A DNA stretch of 64,000 bases from Taeniopygia guttata (lineage: Eukaryota; Chordata; Aves; Passeriformes; Estrildidae): the NCBI RefSeq assembly GCF_048771995.1, contig NC_133024.1, positions 91,482,501 to 91,546,500 on the forward strand, read 5' to 3'. Each line of letters begins with the position of its first letter. Within the stretch, counting starts at the first letter, position 1. Both the position numbers and the translations under genes were made by a program. A model generated the notes under the pieces. The model saw nothing but the letters and a program-made list of their open reading frames with translations, had not been told where the DNA came from and made no database searches. This document shows positions 13,301 to 26,400 of this stretch, piece after piece.

Positions 13301-13880
13301 GGTCTCTAGAAAAGCTTCTAGTTCTCTTCTTTCTGTCCTCTATTCCTAATCAACCTGGAAACATACTAGTAGGATAAAAGATTTATGCAAGTAGTGCTTG
13401 AGGGGCTACCTACATATGAGCCTAGTAATTAATTTTATCTTCAAAAGGAGCGTGGCCGATATACTTGAGTCCCTCTCTATACTGCAGTGTCCCATGCATG
13501 TACTGAACAAAGCTGTGCTGCAGCTGTGGAAGAAGAGAATGGTCTGTGGCTGTGTGGTAGGGTTGGAAGATGCATTCCCATGGGTATGTGACCTTCCAGA
13601 CTGATTACTAAAGGCTAAAAATTCTTGCTTCTGGTGGTCTGATATTATGGTAGGAACAGCCTGTAGATCCCTGAAACTGTCTAAATAAGGGACTTCTTGC
13701 AGGTTTCTAAAAGCCTCTGGCTGATGTCCTGGGATGGCCCTGAAGTAGAGCACTGAGGGGTAGAGCTGGGTTCTGTTGGCCTGTCTTTGCTGCTAGTGCT
13801 TTTGAAATATTAATGGAAGGAGTTATGAAAGTGGGGCTGATGGAAAATAGGCACTACCATAGCTAATGCTATGTAAATGA

Positions 13881-14055
13881 ATCTAGAATGCTTTGGGTTG
13901 GAAAAGATCTTAAAAATCATCTAGTTTCAACCCCCTGTCATGGGCAGGGATATACCATCCACTTGATCAGCTTACTCAGGGCCCCATCCTGCCTGTTTTC
14001 GGACATTTCCAGGGGTGGAGTACCTACAGCCTTTCTGGGCAACAAGCTCTGAAGC
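13881..14055 (-). mobile_element. CR1 LINE 3'-end fragment
   Basis: The + strand reads 'AGAATGCTTTGGGTTGG' then 'CAACCCCCTGTCATGGGCAG' and a 'GGGCAACAAGCTCTG' stretch, the reverse complement of the 3' end of an avian CR1. The element is 5'-truncated and diverged. Confidence 0.88.
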
Positions 14056-14898
14056 TTTCCTGTGCGTCTGTGGAAGAAAGCTAACTTACTGTGTTACCAT
14101 GTGTGACTCCTGTTAGGTGGATGTCCACAAAAGAGTTCACAGCTGCTTCTTGATGGTTTGGCTTCCTATTCATGGGAAGAAGGGAAATAACTGACAGCCA
14201 GGAGGCAGAAATACATAGAATGTGTTTGAGGTTAAAGTGATAATATGGAAAAAGAAGACTGTTCTTGAAACAGTAGACCATTAAATTTTGTGTATGGTTG
14301 GATACAAAATTTAATCCAAAGAGGGTCTGCAATTAGTAACAGTAAACTTCTTGTTGTTACTAAAATGACAATTCCCTAATTAAGATATTTATTAAGTTCA
14401 CGGTGTTTCCTCACTCCAGAAATGGTGTATTGTACTGATTGTCTTGCTACGTATGTAGTTAACCCTTCTGCAAAACATCCTATGGGGAATTTTGATTTTT
14501 AAAAAAGAGGTTGTAATGCACTAAGTCTATAGCAAAGTTAAAATGTTAATGAGGAAGTTAAAAAAACTAACTTGGCTTAAAACAGGAATAACGAATGAAG
14601 AAAAACAGGAAGAATTTCTTGTTTGTGAGGCAGTGGCAGACTCTGACTTAACAGTTCTTTGCTGAGAGCTAGCAGGAATGCTGATGAGTAGAATTTCAGA
14701 GTGCTCATTGAGATACATCTTAACTAAGCTCCAAGCACCCTCTTGCTTACTCTGCCCCATGGGGATGGGGAAGAGAACTGGGGGAGTAAAAGTGAGAAAA
14801 GTTGTAGGTTAAGACAAGGACAGTTTAGCAAGTAAAGCAAAAGCTGCATGCGCCAGCAAAGCAAAAGAAGGAATCCATTCCTCACTTCTCATTGGTAG

Positions 14899-15700
14899 GT
14901 AGTTGTTCAGCCATCTCCAGGGAAGCTGGGCTTCATCATGTCTATCAGCCATTCCAGTGTCTGTCACCTTCTGTGAAGAGATTATTCCTTAATGTCCAAC
15001 CTGAATCTCCCCTGGTGCAGCTTAAGTCTGTCCTCTTGTGCTGTTGCTGGTTACCCAGGAGAAGAGGCCAAATCTTCACCTGGCTACACCCTCCTTTCAG
15101 GTGATTTTAGAGGGTAATAAGGTCCCTGCTGAACCTTCTGTTCTGCAGGCTAAACAGCCCCAGCTCCCTCAACCTCTCCTCACAGGACATGCCCTGTTGA
15201 CCAGCACTCCCAGGTCCTTTTCTGCTGTGCCACTTTCCAGCCACTCTGCCCCGGCCTGTACTGCTCCCTCGTGTTGTTGCTGCCAAGTGCAGGACCTGGC
15301 CCTTGGTCTTGTTGAACCTCATGCCACTGGTCTCTGCCCATTGATCCAGCATGTCCAGGTCCCTCTGCCAAACCTTCCCACCCTCCCACAGATTGACCCA
15401 ACATGGGATTGTCTGTGGACTTGCTGGAGGTAGATTCAGTCTCCTCATCCAGATAATCCAAAAAGATATTGAACAGGACTAGGTCCCACCCCGATCCCTG
15501 GGGAATACCATTGGTGGCCAGATGCCAGGTAGATGCAGCACCATGTCCTGGGCCCAGCCATCCATCTGGTTCTTAGCCCAGCAGAGTGCTTTTTCCCAAG
15601 ACGTGGGCTGCCAGCTCTTGGAGTGTGCCATTGGAGGCAGTGTCAAAGGCTTTGTTGAAGTCCGGGTAGGCTACATCATCTTTCAGCACACAGGGATGGC
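14899..15700 (-). pseudogene. CR1 LINE relic with reverse-transcriptase remnants
   Basis: On the - strand, broken frames carry pieces typical of the C-terminal part of CR1 ORF2: NKAFDT near the upstream end, then [29 protein letters not shown], and [12 protein letters not shown] towards the 3' end. They are in the right order but spread over different frames. The expected block between the RDLD and EERLREL segments is shortened, indicating an internal deletion. The usual FADD catalytic motif has decayed to an STDNP-like sequence, so no active enzyme can be made. The 3' UTR continues to about 14899 without a clear ATTCTATG tail. This is the largest recognisable LINE piece in the window and is a dead copy within the RAB20 intron. 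Confidence 0.85.
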
Positions 15701-18700
15701 CTGCTTGTGCATCTTCAAGTTTTCTTTTTTAAGGTACATATTGGTTAAAGTATGTATTAACTATTAAAGTTAAAAATGAGAAACAGGAAATTTTCTAATG
15801 CTCTGCTGCTTAGCAATAGCTAAAATATCCCTGTGTTATCTATGCAGTTTCCCAAATCAGCAGCACAAATCCCAAACACAGCCCCATACTGGGTACTGTG
15901 AAGAAAATTGACTCAGCTCCAGCCAAACCAGTACTCCTAATCTATCTATTTATCTAATCTAATCTACCTAATATGCCAGTTCCTTATTGAGCAATATAAA
16001 ACCTCCAGCAAGTGTGGAGTGACCTCCTGGCCCTGCAGTGCCAGTCAGACCGTGCTAAAGTACACCTGGCCACGCATTCCTGCCTGAGCTCAAGAGCTGC
16101 TTCTCAGTTTGAAGAGCAAGCTTCAGGAAGGAGTGTGGGCTTTGAGGGTCTCCTTTGAGTGACTCAGAAGTTAAGGACCTGGCAACACCCTCTGCTAGGA
16201 AATTGTGTAGGGAAGTGGGTGTCACTATGGGACATGGAATGAGTACACAGAAGCCTGGTGAGTTCAAGAGAGAAAAAGACCAAATTTTATTTCTGACCTC
16301 GCAATATGTAGAATTCCAAAAGTGACAGTAGATTGGAGGATGAAATTGCTACTTTTCCAACCACACTGGTCAAACCAACAGTCCATCAATTCTCTCCTCC
16401 CACAAAGAAGAATGCAAACCAATCATTATTTACATGAATGTGTGTGAGAAACTCTAGTAGAAATATGTAAAGATCAGAAGGCATATAAAACTTTTAGAAG
16501 AACTTTAAAATTTCAAAAGATCTATGAAAGAAAGCTTAACACTTTTCAAAGTCAGGGCAACAAGTGCCTTCAGTGTAAATTAAGGGAAAAAATATCAGTT
16601 TTCAGGTACTGCAAAGAAAGACCAGCTGCTTTTAGAACTCACCCCGTGGAAAATGAATTGTTTTCTGTAGAAGGTACTTTTCTTTGAGGAAATGAATTTG
16701 TGTTTCAGCAGGTGTTAAAGCTGAAAAGCTTCTCCCACAGGCCAGAAGCGCGTATCTTGCCTAGGTCAGGTTGTTGTACAGCCCTGTCCTGTAACTGGTC
16801 TCTGTTACTCCGTTACTCACTGTTCAGCAGGATTTGACTGTCAAGCTCTGCTGCTGCAGTTCAGTGTCTAGTGATACTGCTTCCTGCAGAACTCTTCCAA
16901 AGTAAATCCAAGGTTTTGTTTTTCCCCCTCCCCTTATATTTTTTTCCAAATCATATTTTGCTGAAGGAAAGCTGCCAAATGACCATTTCTTTCTGAGCAG
17001 CAGTTTCAACTTTTCTTTTAGACACATAGTTTCAGAAGAATTTTACATCAACGCTTTTTTACTTACTTGGACTTAAATTTCTAGTTTCATTCTTGCATTC
17101 CTGCTCTCATTTCAGTAAAGGCATATAGGAACTTCATGAATTTAACTTAATAAGCTTAATTTAGCACTCTGCTACATTTTCAGTAGACATGGTGTTGATG
17201 CTAGATTTCAGTAGGAGTCCTGGTGGAGCATTTGCTTTTAGATAGGATGGTAGTGTCCCATCAATCTGTTTGGCCCTTATTTCTTTTGCCAGATATCAGT
17301 GTTGAGATAAAACATTTCCCTTCACAGCTGTGACATTTCAGAGAGAAACATTTTTTGTGTCATTTTTTCAATTTGTGTTGAAGGTGCACCTTGTGGTACG
17401 CTTGCTTGTCTGGCAGGCCTAAGATTCATTCTGTTCATCTTCTACAAGGCCCTACCCTTCCAGGCAGCTGAAAATACATCACGTGCTTGAATCTTCTGGG
17501 GTTATCTCCTTTTTGAAGGAATGAACACTGTACATCAAGAGAGATAAATAAAATGAATGGCTTGAAAAAAGTAAACCCAGCTAGCTACATGTAAAAGTTA
17601 TTCAAAGGATTGAATCAGTGGAATCTTTAGCTACAAATAGGGTTGTTTTTTTTTTTTTAATGTGGGTCTAGCCAAAGTTTTTGTTGGCAAAAGCATGCTA
17701 TATAGTGTGGTTAGGAGGTTTTCTCTGTGTCTCTGTGTAATGCTGTGTACTGCTAGACATAATATGGTTAAGTTTAAAACTTTGGATAGAAAGCATATTC
17801 GTGTTTTTATGAAATGTGATCGCTTTGGATGGAAAGCATACTGTTTCTATGGGAACATCTATTTTGAAATTAAAATTCTCGTGATTTCAGAAGCTCAGTC
17901 TTAATTTCATTTTTAGAATGGTAAGTTCTGATTTATTCTTGGCAGGAAGAAAAATTATTTTGCATTTATGTAGCAGAACAGATTCCAGGTATTCTTTTGT
18001 TCCAGAAAAGCTGAAACTAGTAGGCTAAACTTTGTAGACAATAGGAATCTTCTCTGATACTACTTCTCCTTTATATAGGCATTGGGCAGCTGAAGGCATT
18101 GGTGATTACAGAAACCTTTAGTCCAAAGGCACTGAGTTTGTAAGTCTCTCTATAAAAAGACAATTGCAGCTAAAAATACACAGTCTAAACAAACGTATAA
18201 GGCTGCAATGAAGAGAGACTAATGTGGGGTGCTGGCAACATGTTAAGCTAGATTCATTGGGCAACAGTGTGTTTTGCAAGGTCCATTGAGTTGCTAGTAG
18301 ATGGCAAACCAAGCTCTTGGTACCTTGTGCTGTCCCAGAACCTATGAGCTGTTCTGGAAAGTACAGGAAGTGTAGGGAGAGATAAAAGTCATCAAGAATT
18401 TAGGTAACACTGTGACTTCAGTGAGATCCTTTTTACATTCTTGGTAATAAAATAATATGGAAAGATGGGAGAAGAGAGCTACAGGTAGGATTTTTAGTTC
18501 AGAGAAATAAGCCAGAGGCAAAGAGTCTGAGTGAAAATATATTAATTTCTCTGAGTAATTAAAGAGGTTAAGCCATGGGGGAATACCTTTTAGGAGGAGT
18601 GTGGAGTTTTTCTGGGATTTGGGGAATGTGGTGTTTTTTTAGTGTAGCGTTTGAGGGAGGGGCATTTGTTTTTTGAACAGATTACTTTGTAAAGCTGAAA

Positions 18701-20154
18701 GTCTATCCAAACTCAGAATCTGAAAGCTGAACTCCAACAAGCTAATTGGTGGGATACTAACTTTCCTTTCTGTAGATATTTTATAGAATACAAATTCAAA
18801 GTCACAAGACAAGGACAAGGACTGAGTGAAATTCTGTAATCTCCATTATGCAGGAGGTAAAATTTGAATTAGGATTGCAATTGGTCTCTGATCATGCTCT
18901 GTAAATGTTCTTTTCCTTTATGAATTTTTAAAAATTTTCTCTTTTATTCTCTCCCACGTAAACTTGATCTCCCCCTTTCATTGAGTGTGTCTGTCATTGG
19001 GAACCAGAAATGCAAGCCTTCACTATCAGTTATGGAATGAAAATGGACAAACTGCTCTTCAGGGCTGGATTAAAAAGGTTTCTGGGAATATTTAAACTAA
19101 TTAATGATCAAATAATGCAGAATTTGACAAGATGACTGAGGGATGTTTATTGTATTTGAGCTGTGGGTGAGAAGGCTTCATCTATGGTAATCAGTTTTTT
19201 TGGATACCTCTGGGACTCAGAATGCTCTGCAGGATGTAACTGATTGGCACCTGTGCAAGCTGCTAGGCATCTGCTTTTAGTTTAACTGCCTTTAGAAAAT
19301 TAATCTTTTACTTAAAAGCAGATTTCTCCATAAACTGTTACACTGTAACTGTCAAAAAGACCAGGAAATTTTTACCCATGTTTCAGTTGTTCGTTATTTG
19401 GAGGCGTGCTGTAAATTAAGGCTACACGGCTTTTGAGGCTTTTCTTCCACACATCAGAAAAAGGTGGTGACTAGCCTTTTATTTTGGAGTTTCTACCAGA
19501 ATATGCCTAGATTAATAATCTTCTTGGAGATTATGAAATAAAACTAATCTGCAGCAAAAAAAATCCCTTTATTTTCTGTTTTGTGATTATTACTAAAGAG
19601 GGGTTTGTGTGTGCCTTTTTGTGAAGAAAAGCATATTGCAACAACTCATATTCTTCAGATAACGCTCAGATGATCCTGTAAATCATTAACCACATCTTGC
19701 AGAGTTTGACATGTGATGTGCAGCACACCACGCTGGCATTCTTGCATAACTTCTCAGTGTGTTTTTTGTCCTAACAATAAAAGGCCCATTGAAGTGAACT
19801 TCTTTGGAAGAATTGTTTTATGTGAATTGTGCCAAAATATCACTTTTGGAATGTTAATTGAATTGATGTTATAATAAAAATTAGAGAGTCAGTTAAAACT
19901 GCCTGACCTATTGGTATACTTCAACTTTGACAAAGGAAAGATGTTCTTGGAAAGGTCAAGGGCATAAAGGGGATTTTTCTCCCAACAAACCAGGGCTTTC
20001 TTGAGTGGATTGGCCTATAAAAACAGGAAGCACAGCCGAAATAGAATTATGAGCACTTTCTGCTGGTGAGAACCATAAAGAGGAACACGTTAATGGTAGT
20101 TTGTGCTGTTGTTTATTTCAGCCAGTTAAGATGAGATCTTGACACTGCATAAAA

Positions 20155-20475
20155 ATCTTACAGGCAGGTGTCAAGATGGTGGGGCCAGGCTTTTCAGTAG
20201 TGCCCAATGAAGGCATAAGGGCAGAAGGTACAAATCAAAATGCAGGAAGTGTAATCTAAATATTAGGAAAATATTCTGTACTTTGAGTGTGATAGAGCCC
20301 TGGAACAGACTGTCCAGGTAGGTTTGGAATCCTCCTTATCTGGAAATGTTCACAACCTGCCTGGAATTATCTTGTGCAACCTGCTCTAGGCAAGCCTGCT
20401 TCAGCAGGGAGGTTGGACTTGATTTCCAGAGGTCCCTTCTAACCCCAACCATCCTGGGATTTGTGTAATTTTCCT
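20155..20475 (+). mobile_element. CR1 LINE 3'-end fragment
   Basis: The + strand follows the sense 3' region of CR1: 'ATATTAGGAAAATATTCTGT', 'CCTGGAACAGACTGTCCAGG', 'GACCTGCTCTAGG'-like text (here CAACCTGCTCTAGG), 'GGTTGGACTTGATTTCCAGA' and 'GGTCCCTTCTAACCC'. The expected terminal ATTCTGTG repeat is degraded to 'ATCCTGGGATTTGTG'. It lies in the RAB20 intron in sense orientation. Confidence 0.87.
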
Positions 20476-23400
20476 TTTGTAAATGCTCTAAACAAACAAT
20501 AAGCTTGAACCTGTAAAGAAATATAGGCAGCATTCATTTTAGCAAAGTTATTAACCCTTTTTAAGGGAAGAAAGAAAGTAGGTGAAGTGGGTAGAATTTT
20601 AGTGCAAAATCTTCCACGTATTTGGTATTTGTTGGTCCTTGCTGGAACATGTCCTTCAAATCTTATTTATGGCATATTAGTTAGCTTTAGGGGTAGAGGA
20701 AAGAAGTGGGCTAAAAGAAATCTGCATAAAGCTTTTTTCATTAAAGGTATTACTATTCTTATGTATGAAGTATAGTTGAATTTCCATTTCCAGTAAGTAA
20801 TCACCCCGTTTTTCTGTATTTCAGATGCCTTCTAGTGATTATTTTTGTTTATAATTATTCTGAATTAATTCCTTTCCTAGAAACACTGATTGTGGTGAGG
20901 TTTTTTTATTTGTTTAGCAACACAATTTTTGCTTTTGGTACTCTTAGATAAAGCAGAGGAAGAATGAGCTGCATTTCTTAATGCACATGGTAGGTGCTGG
21001 TGCAGACTAACCTCCTGGAGGGTAGTTTGTCTTCTCTTGGCAGAATCTTAATAGCTAATTTAGATGCCCATAAGGATGTTGGCTTTGTTATTTAAAGAAA
21101 TAGAAATAAAGGATGAGGTTTATTTTTTCCCTTGCATATTGTATTAGAGACAGAATCCCTAGTGAAAGGCCTTGATGCTTAATAATGCTATTAATTTCAT
21201 CCAGATTTTCCTGAAACCTGTTATAGATTTTCCTCTTATTCCATGGATAATATATATTGTAATATCTGTTAGTATTCCTGCATAAGTTTGCTTCCAAAGA
21301 GAAAAGTGTTAATGCTCTTTAAAAAAATGTGTTTAAGAATTAGCCCTTTCTCACAGTCCTTCACTTATCTCTGTGTATTTTTCCTAGATTTTTATTTCTA
21401 TCATAATTTAGATTCACTAGTAACTAGAGCTTACATATATTCTTGGATGTGTGTTATCCCAGACACTGTTGGATCACTGATGGTAGTTTAGTATTCTTCT
21501 AAAAAAATATCTCTTTAATATTTTAATTTATGTAGAAGGGTACAGCTTAATCTCTCAGGATAAAAGTCATGCTGGGGAACCATAGCTCATAAATATAGGA
21601 TTATAGTGCCAAGGCATTTCCTATTTTATTAAAACTTTCTCTGCTTCCAGTTAGATGACTACTTGGATTTTCTTGAGTAACTTTATCCAGTTGTCCAGGC
21701 CCAAATTAGATCTATTAAACTGAATTTTTAATACTGGATAGAATTCTATTCTATAGCCTGCCAGTAGATTGTATAAAATTTCTGAATGTGAATTCAGTGG
21801 GGGACTAGGTTATAGTGACATAATGTAATGCCACTTCCAGATCAGGAAAATAATGTTACATTCCTCCTGTATAGCAGCAGCACACTGCATTCTCGAGATC
21901 TGCCTTTTATTCAAATGTCATGAAGTTAAATGTATTAGAAAGTATCTTCTGCTTCACTGCTTGCAGTTCATGAGGCTTTCTCATCTGTGGCAGTCAGCTC
22001 AAATACATCGTTGGCTCCTCTGAATCTGGGACTTCCCTCCATTGGGATATTATGATCTTTTTATGGGAAGAGATTTGTAGCACTTGGAACTAATGTCCAG
22101 AGCATATTTGCCTTCCTGACCACCAGCCTCCAGGGCAGGAGAAGCAGCTCGTGCAGTACATTTCCTTTATCTATCTAAAAGCAGCAGTATAAATACCTAA
22201 ATGCTGTCAGGCTTGGCTCTTAGCTTTGGATCTAAGCTTGTGAATGACCTCTGTGATAAGGACTCTGTGGGTGTGTATATATTGGTAGGAAGAAGGAGTC
22301 ATGTGCAACACGATGGTGCTTTTACATGTGTTTGTGTTTTAATTCGAAGTGAAAATAAAAATGTTATAAAGACTGAAGTTGTGTTGTTTCTATTTATTTT
22401 AAAAGTGTTTTTAAATAACCTCCATTTTCTAAGACCAAACCTAAGGGTGTTTAAGTAATTCATAGGAAATGATTGTGCAGTGTGAAAGTTCTAGTCTTTC
22501 TAGTCATTGATTTTGTGTCCAAGGGGCACATTTGTTAGTGGAAGTGTGGTATTTCTAAGTAATTAAAGCTGACTGGAGGACAGGGCTCGGTTTGGTCATG
22601 ATTTCTTGTCTTGCTTAAATGAGAAGTGAATGACTGCTTCTGGTTCGTGTGGGTTGTGTTCTCACACTGAGCTGCTGTTTTGCAGAAGGAGATTTAGAAG
22701 ACTAAAATAATTCATGTTTGTAGAGTGGGGATGTTTGGAGGGTCTTGGCAATTTCAGACTCCTTCATAACCCAAAGTATTTGCTCATTAAGTAAAAACTG
22801 CATAGATTTAAGGGAAGAGATGATTTCTTTCACAAATTTAAGTCTCCTATTATGAGATAAAGATTCTTGAGTTAATAATTCAGAATAAATTGTGTTTAGA
22901 AGTGGAGTAGGCATGTCTCAATCATGTATTACTTTGAGCTCACTTTCTTGACTGTTTTTTGATGTTTTCTTCTTGGAGAGCTTTATGAAAGAATTTTCCT
23001 TTGTTCATTGTTCACTTATCCCATGTGGTAGATATTTTCTTCTTCCATGTGTGTAGCTCTTTCTACTTTAAAACATGCAAGTAAAGCCCTTTGGGTATTA
23101 AGATCACTACTCTCCTGTGTTTATGTTATATTCTGCTTTGGCCAAGACATACACATCTAATTTTAATAACTTAAATAGAATCTGCTAAAATAGGGCACAG
23201 TTCATGCAGTGAATGTTGATTCATATCTAAGTAATGAGCATAAACAAAATAAATGTCATCTTGGTTTTTAGCAGAGCTAGACATGTGTTGCATACTGAAG
23301 CTTCAACATATGCAAGTGTCTTCTGTAGTGCAGCTGAAATGAATTTTATCATTACTTAACTGTAATTGCTTTTGTGGTTGGTGGTTGTTTTTTTCTGGGG

Positions 23401-26400
23401 AGAGGTAGGGGGTGTTGTGTTGGAGTTTTTTGTTTATTTGGATTTGTTGGTTTAATTATTTAGTTTCTCTCAGTCTCGGAGACTATCATTCCATGGGGAA
23501 TTTTGTCTTGAAGAAAAACCAAGTGTTGGCATTTCTCTGGCAGATCAGGAAATCATATATTCTGACAGCTCCTGGATGGGTAGAAATTGGACTCTCCCGT
23601 CCTTTGTGACTCATGTTTCCACAAATTTCTATTTATGTAATCCTTGTTAATCCTTTGAGATGGAGAGCTTTATTTTTATCCCCAAGTAACCACAGATGTA
23701 GTCCGGTTCTTAACAAAGCTCCTGACTTCAAGGGAAATATGATAAAGCCACCTACAAGAAATAAATACCAACCTTGAACAAGGTAATGAAGAACCCTGCC
23801 TTCATCACTCTCAAAACTTGACAGCCTGACTCCTATGTGGGCAGGAGAATTTTCCTGAAACCTTTAGGGACCTTTACTGTTTGTTCTCTGCTAGTCATTA
23901 CCTATCTTGGTTTATGTGCACAAATAGAAATCTCAGTTCTTAGCAAAATTGTTTCCCCTGATGTCCTTTAAAGGGTCACAACTTTACTGCCTTGTCTGTG
24001 AACAGAAAAAAATGTTGTTCCCTTTTCAAAAGGGATCTTTGTCTACTCTTGTGATTGCGAGGCTGTTCCTGCTGAGGTAACTCCTCAGCACAAGGGTCAC
24101 CCTTTGAACCCTCATCTACTGCAGCTGAATCCTCAAAGCTCATTTCTTTCTAATTCTGATTTCTGTGCTTTGTCATGGGTTTCATACTTTCTCTTTTCTT
24201 TCCTCTTCTAGCTATCTCCCTAGGGCACAGTTCCTATTCCTCTCAGTGTACACTCAAGTTCAGACTCCTAAAAAGCAGAAAGAAAATCTGAAAGACAAAA
24301 GCTAGCTCATACCTTGTGCTTCTGTTAATTCCTCTCTACTGTTCAGATTACAGTACAAAACACAGTGAAAATCCTTGGAAGGTACCTGGTTTATAGACTG
24401 AGCACTTCCTGGACAATTCTGCAATCTTGTGCAATTTTAATGCAATGGTGGCATGCCTCTGTAGCCCACCTTTGTGTACTTTTCCCCACTAAATATTTGC
24501 CTTAGGAACTGAGTTATGCTGCCACTTGGATTATGATATCAGAGTAGAATCACTACTTTTTTTCAGTACCTTATTGAAGACCTTTATAGCTCTTTAATAG
24601 TCATTGTGTTTTATTCCCTCCAGACTGAAAGTAGCAGCCTGTTTTGCATTCTTGTACATGCTCAACACCGAGAGATTTAAAACTACTTCTTCCAATAGAA
24701 GTTTTCTTGAAAGAGTTTGTCTGTGTGAAGTTGTGCCACTTCAGAAGTTGTGGTGAAAGCCTTTGAAGAGGTGGTAGGTAAGGAGCATTAAAATCTGGCT
24801 TCTGCTCTCATAAACATCCACAGCAACTTCATGGGCTACTTTGGATACCATGCTCTGGGCTGTGGGCAGGCAGAGAGCTCCGAGAGCAGCATTGAGGTGC
24901 TGCTGTTGTCAGTGAATCCCACAGCTGAAAGGGATTGGGATGCTTGGATGGGAGAAAGCATTCACAGGGGCTGCTGCCTTCCACCTGAGAGATCAAAGTG
25001 CTGTAGGAGGCCTTAAGTTCAAGTCTTAGTACACTTTAAATCTAGCCTTGCTTATTTTTCAGTCCAGCCTCTTGCAAGGTCTGCTTTTCCCTTCTTTCTT
25101 TGTTAGGTTCATTACAAACTTTATGGTGCTGAGGTCCATTTGGCTTAAAACTCTTTGATTTGTTTATGACAGCCACTGTGCAACTTTGAAAATGCTCATT
25201 GGTGGTGCTGCCTCTGAGTGGCTGAAGTCTCCAACAGGATGACTTGATGGAAGACCTTCTGGAAAGCTAATGGTGCTACAAATAGGGATACAGCTGTAGA
25301 GTTGTTGAACTGCTCTAAACACAATGAAATACAAAGATGAAAAGGAAATGAAAATTAGTTTTTGGTTGCTTGGTTTTCAGAATTTTCCCTGATGTTTTGC
25401 CTTTGTGGTTGATTTGGTGGTTCTTGCAATTCCTTTGACTGTAAATTATTTGATAGTTCTTGCACTCTTCTCTGTTACCTTTATTTTTTTGAACAGGCAA
25501 AATTGTTTAATTGTTGGATTCAGGGCTTACTATTTAATGTAACTAATTGTATTAAAAAAATGTGGTTGGAGGGACCAGATGTGTCCAGAGGAAAAAATAA
25601 CTGGCTGTAAGATGGGAATGACTGTTCTCATGCAGTAAGTTTTTCATCCTAATGTCTAATGCTATTTTGCCTGACACCTTGAGGACAGATATTAGTTTAA
25701 GTACTTTGTGTAGTTTTGGGATTTCCCCCCGTATTTAGAATTGTTCCAGCTTGCGTCAGAAGTGGTCTGTACAAGGAAACTGCTGCAAAAATACATCATG
25801 CAGTTTTTCTGCATGTTGATTGTGCTGTGAGGGTGAGCAGAGGAGACTATCTATAATTCTTGTGACATAATTAGTCCCTTATGCAAGATAAATTCTTACT
25901 GTTTCTTTCCCCCTTTCAACAATGTGTTAGTTATGGAAGTAGTCAGTTTGTAGTTGCCATGTAAAAGTGCCATGGTTTATATTATGCTGTGCAAGATTAG
26001 ATTAGCATATAAATGACATAAAACAAGTAATAGTATTGTTCTACTGCTTGGTTGCTGTAGCAAATGAATCTGGGGGCTGCATTTTGTGGCTTAGGCATCT
26101 GAAGTGGGAGAAAAGGGGGAGATACATGTTCCATTGTGGTTTCCAGACCACAGTATAATCAGGGTCTGGGTGAGAACAAAATCAGCCATGGTACAAACTT
26201 TTATTGAAAACTTGGGGACATTTAAAGACTCAGTTGCAGTGCAACTGGAAGTACAACTTTAACATGAGATTGGAGAAAAAAAACATAAAAGGACTGACCT
26301 CCGCCATCCCTGCATCCCAATCTCCCTTACCCTTACTCAACATAACTACTTCATTTTTAAAAAAAAAGGGTATAGCTATTTTTTTTAAACTTCATTTTTT

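Noticed and set aside
15038-15433. 131-codon open frame on the + strand in the RAB20 intron
   Set aside because: It is antisense to the decayed CR1 reverse-transcriptase remnants and has no homology of its own.
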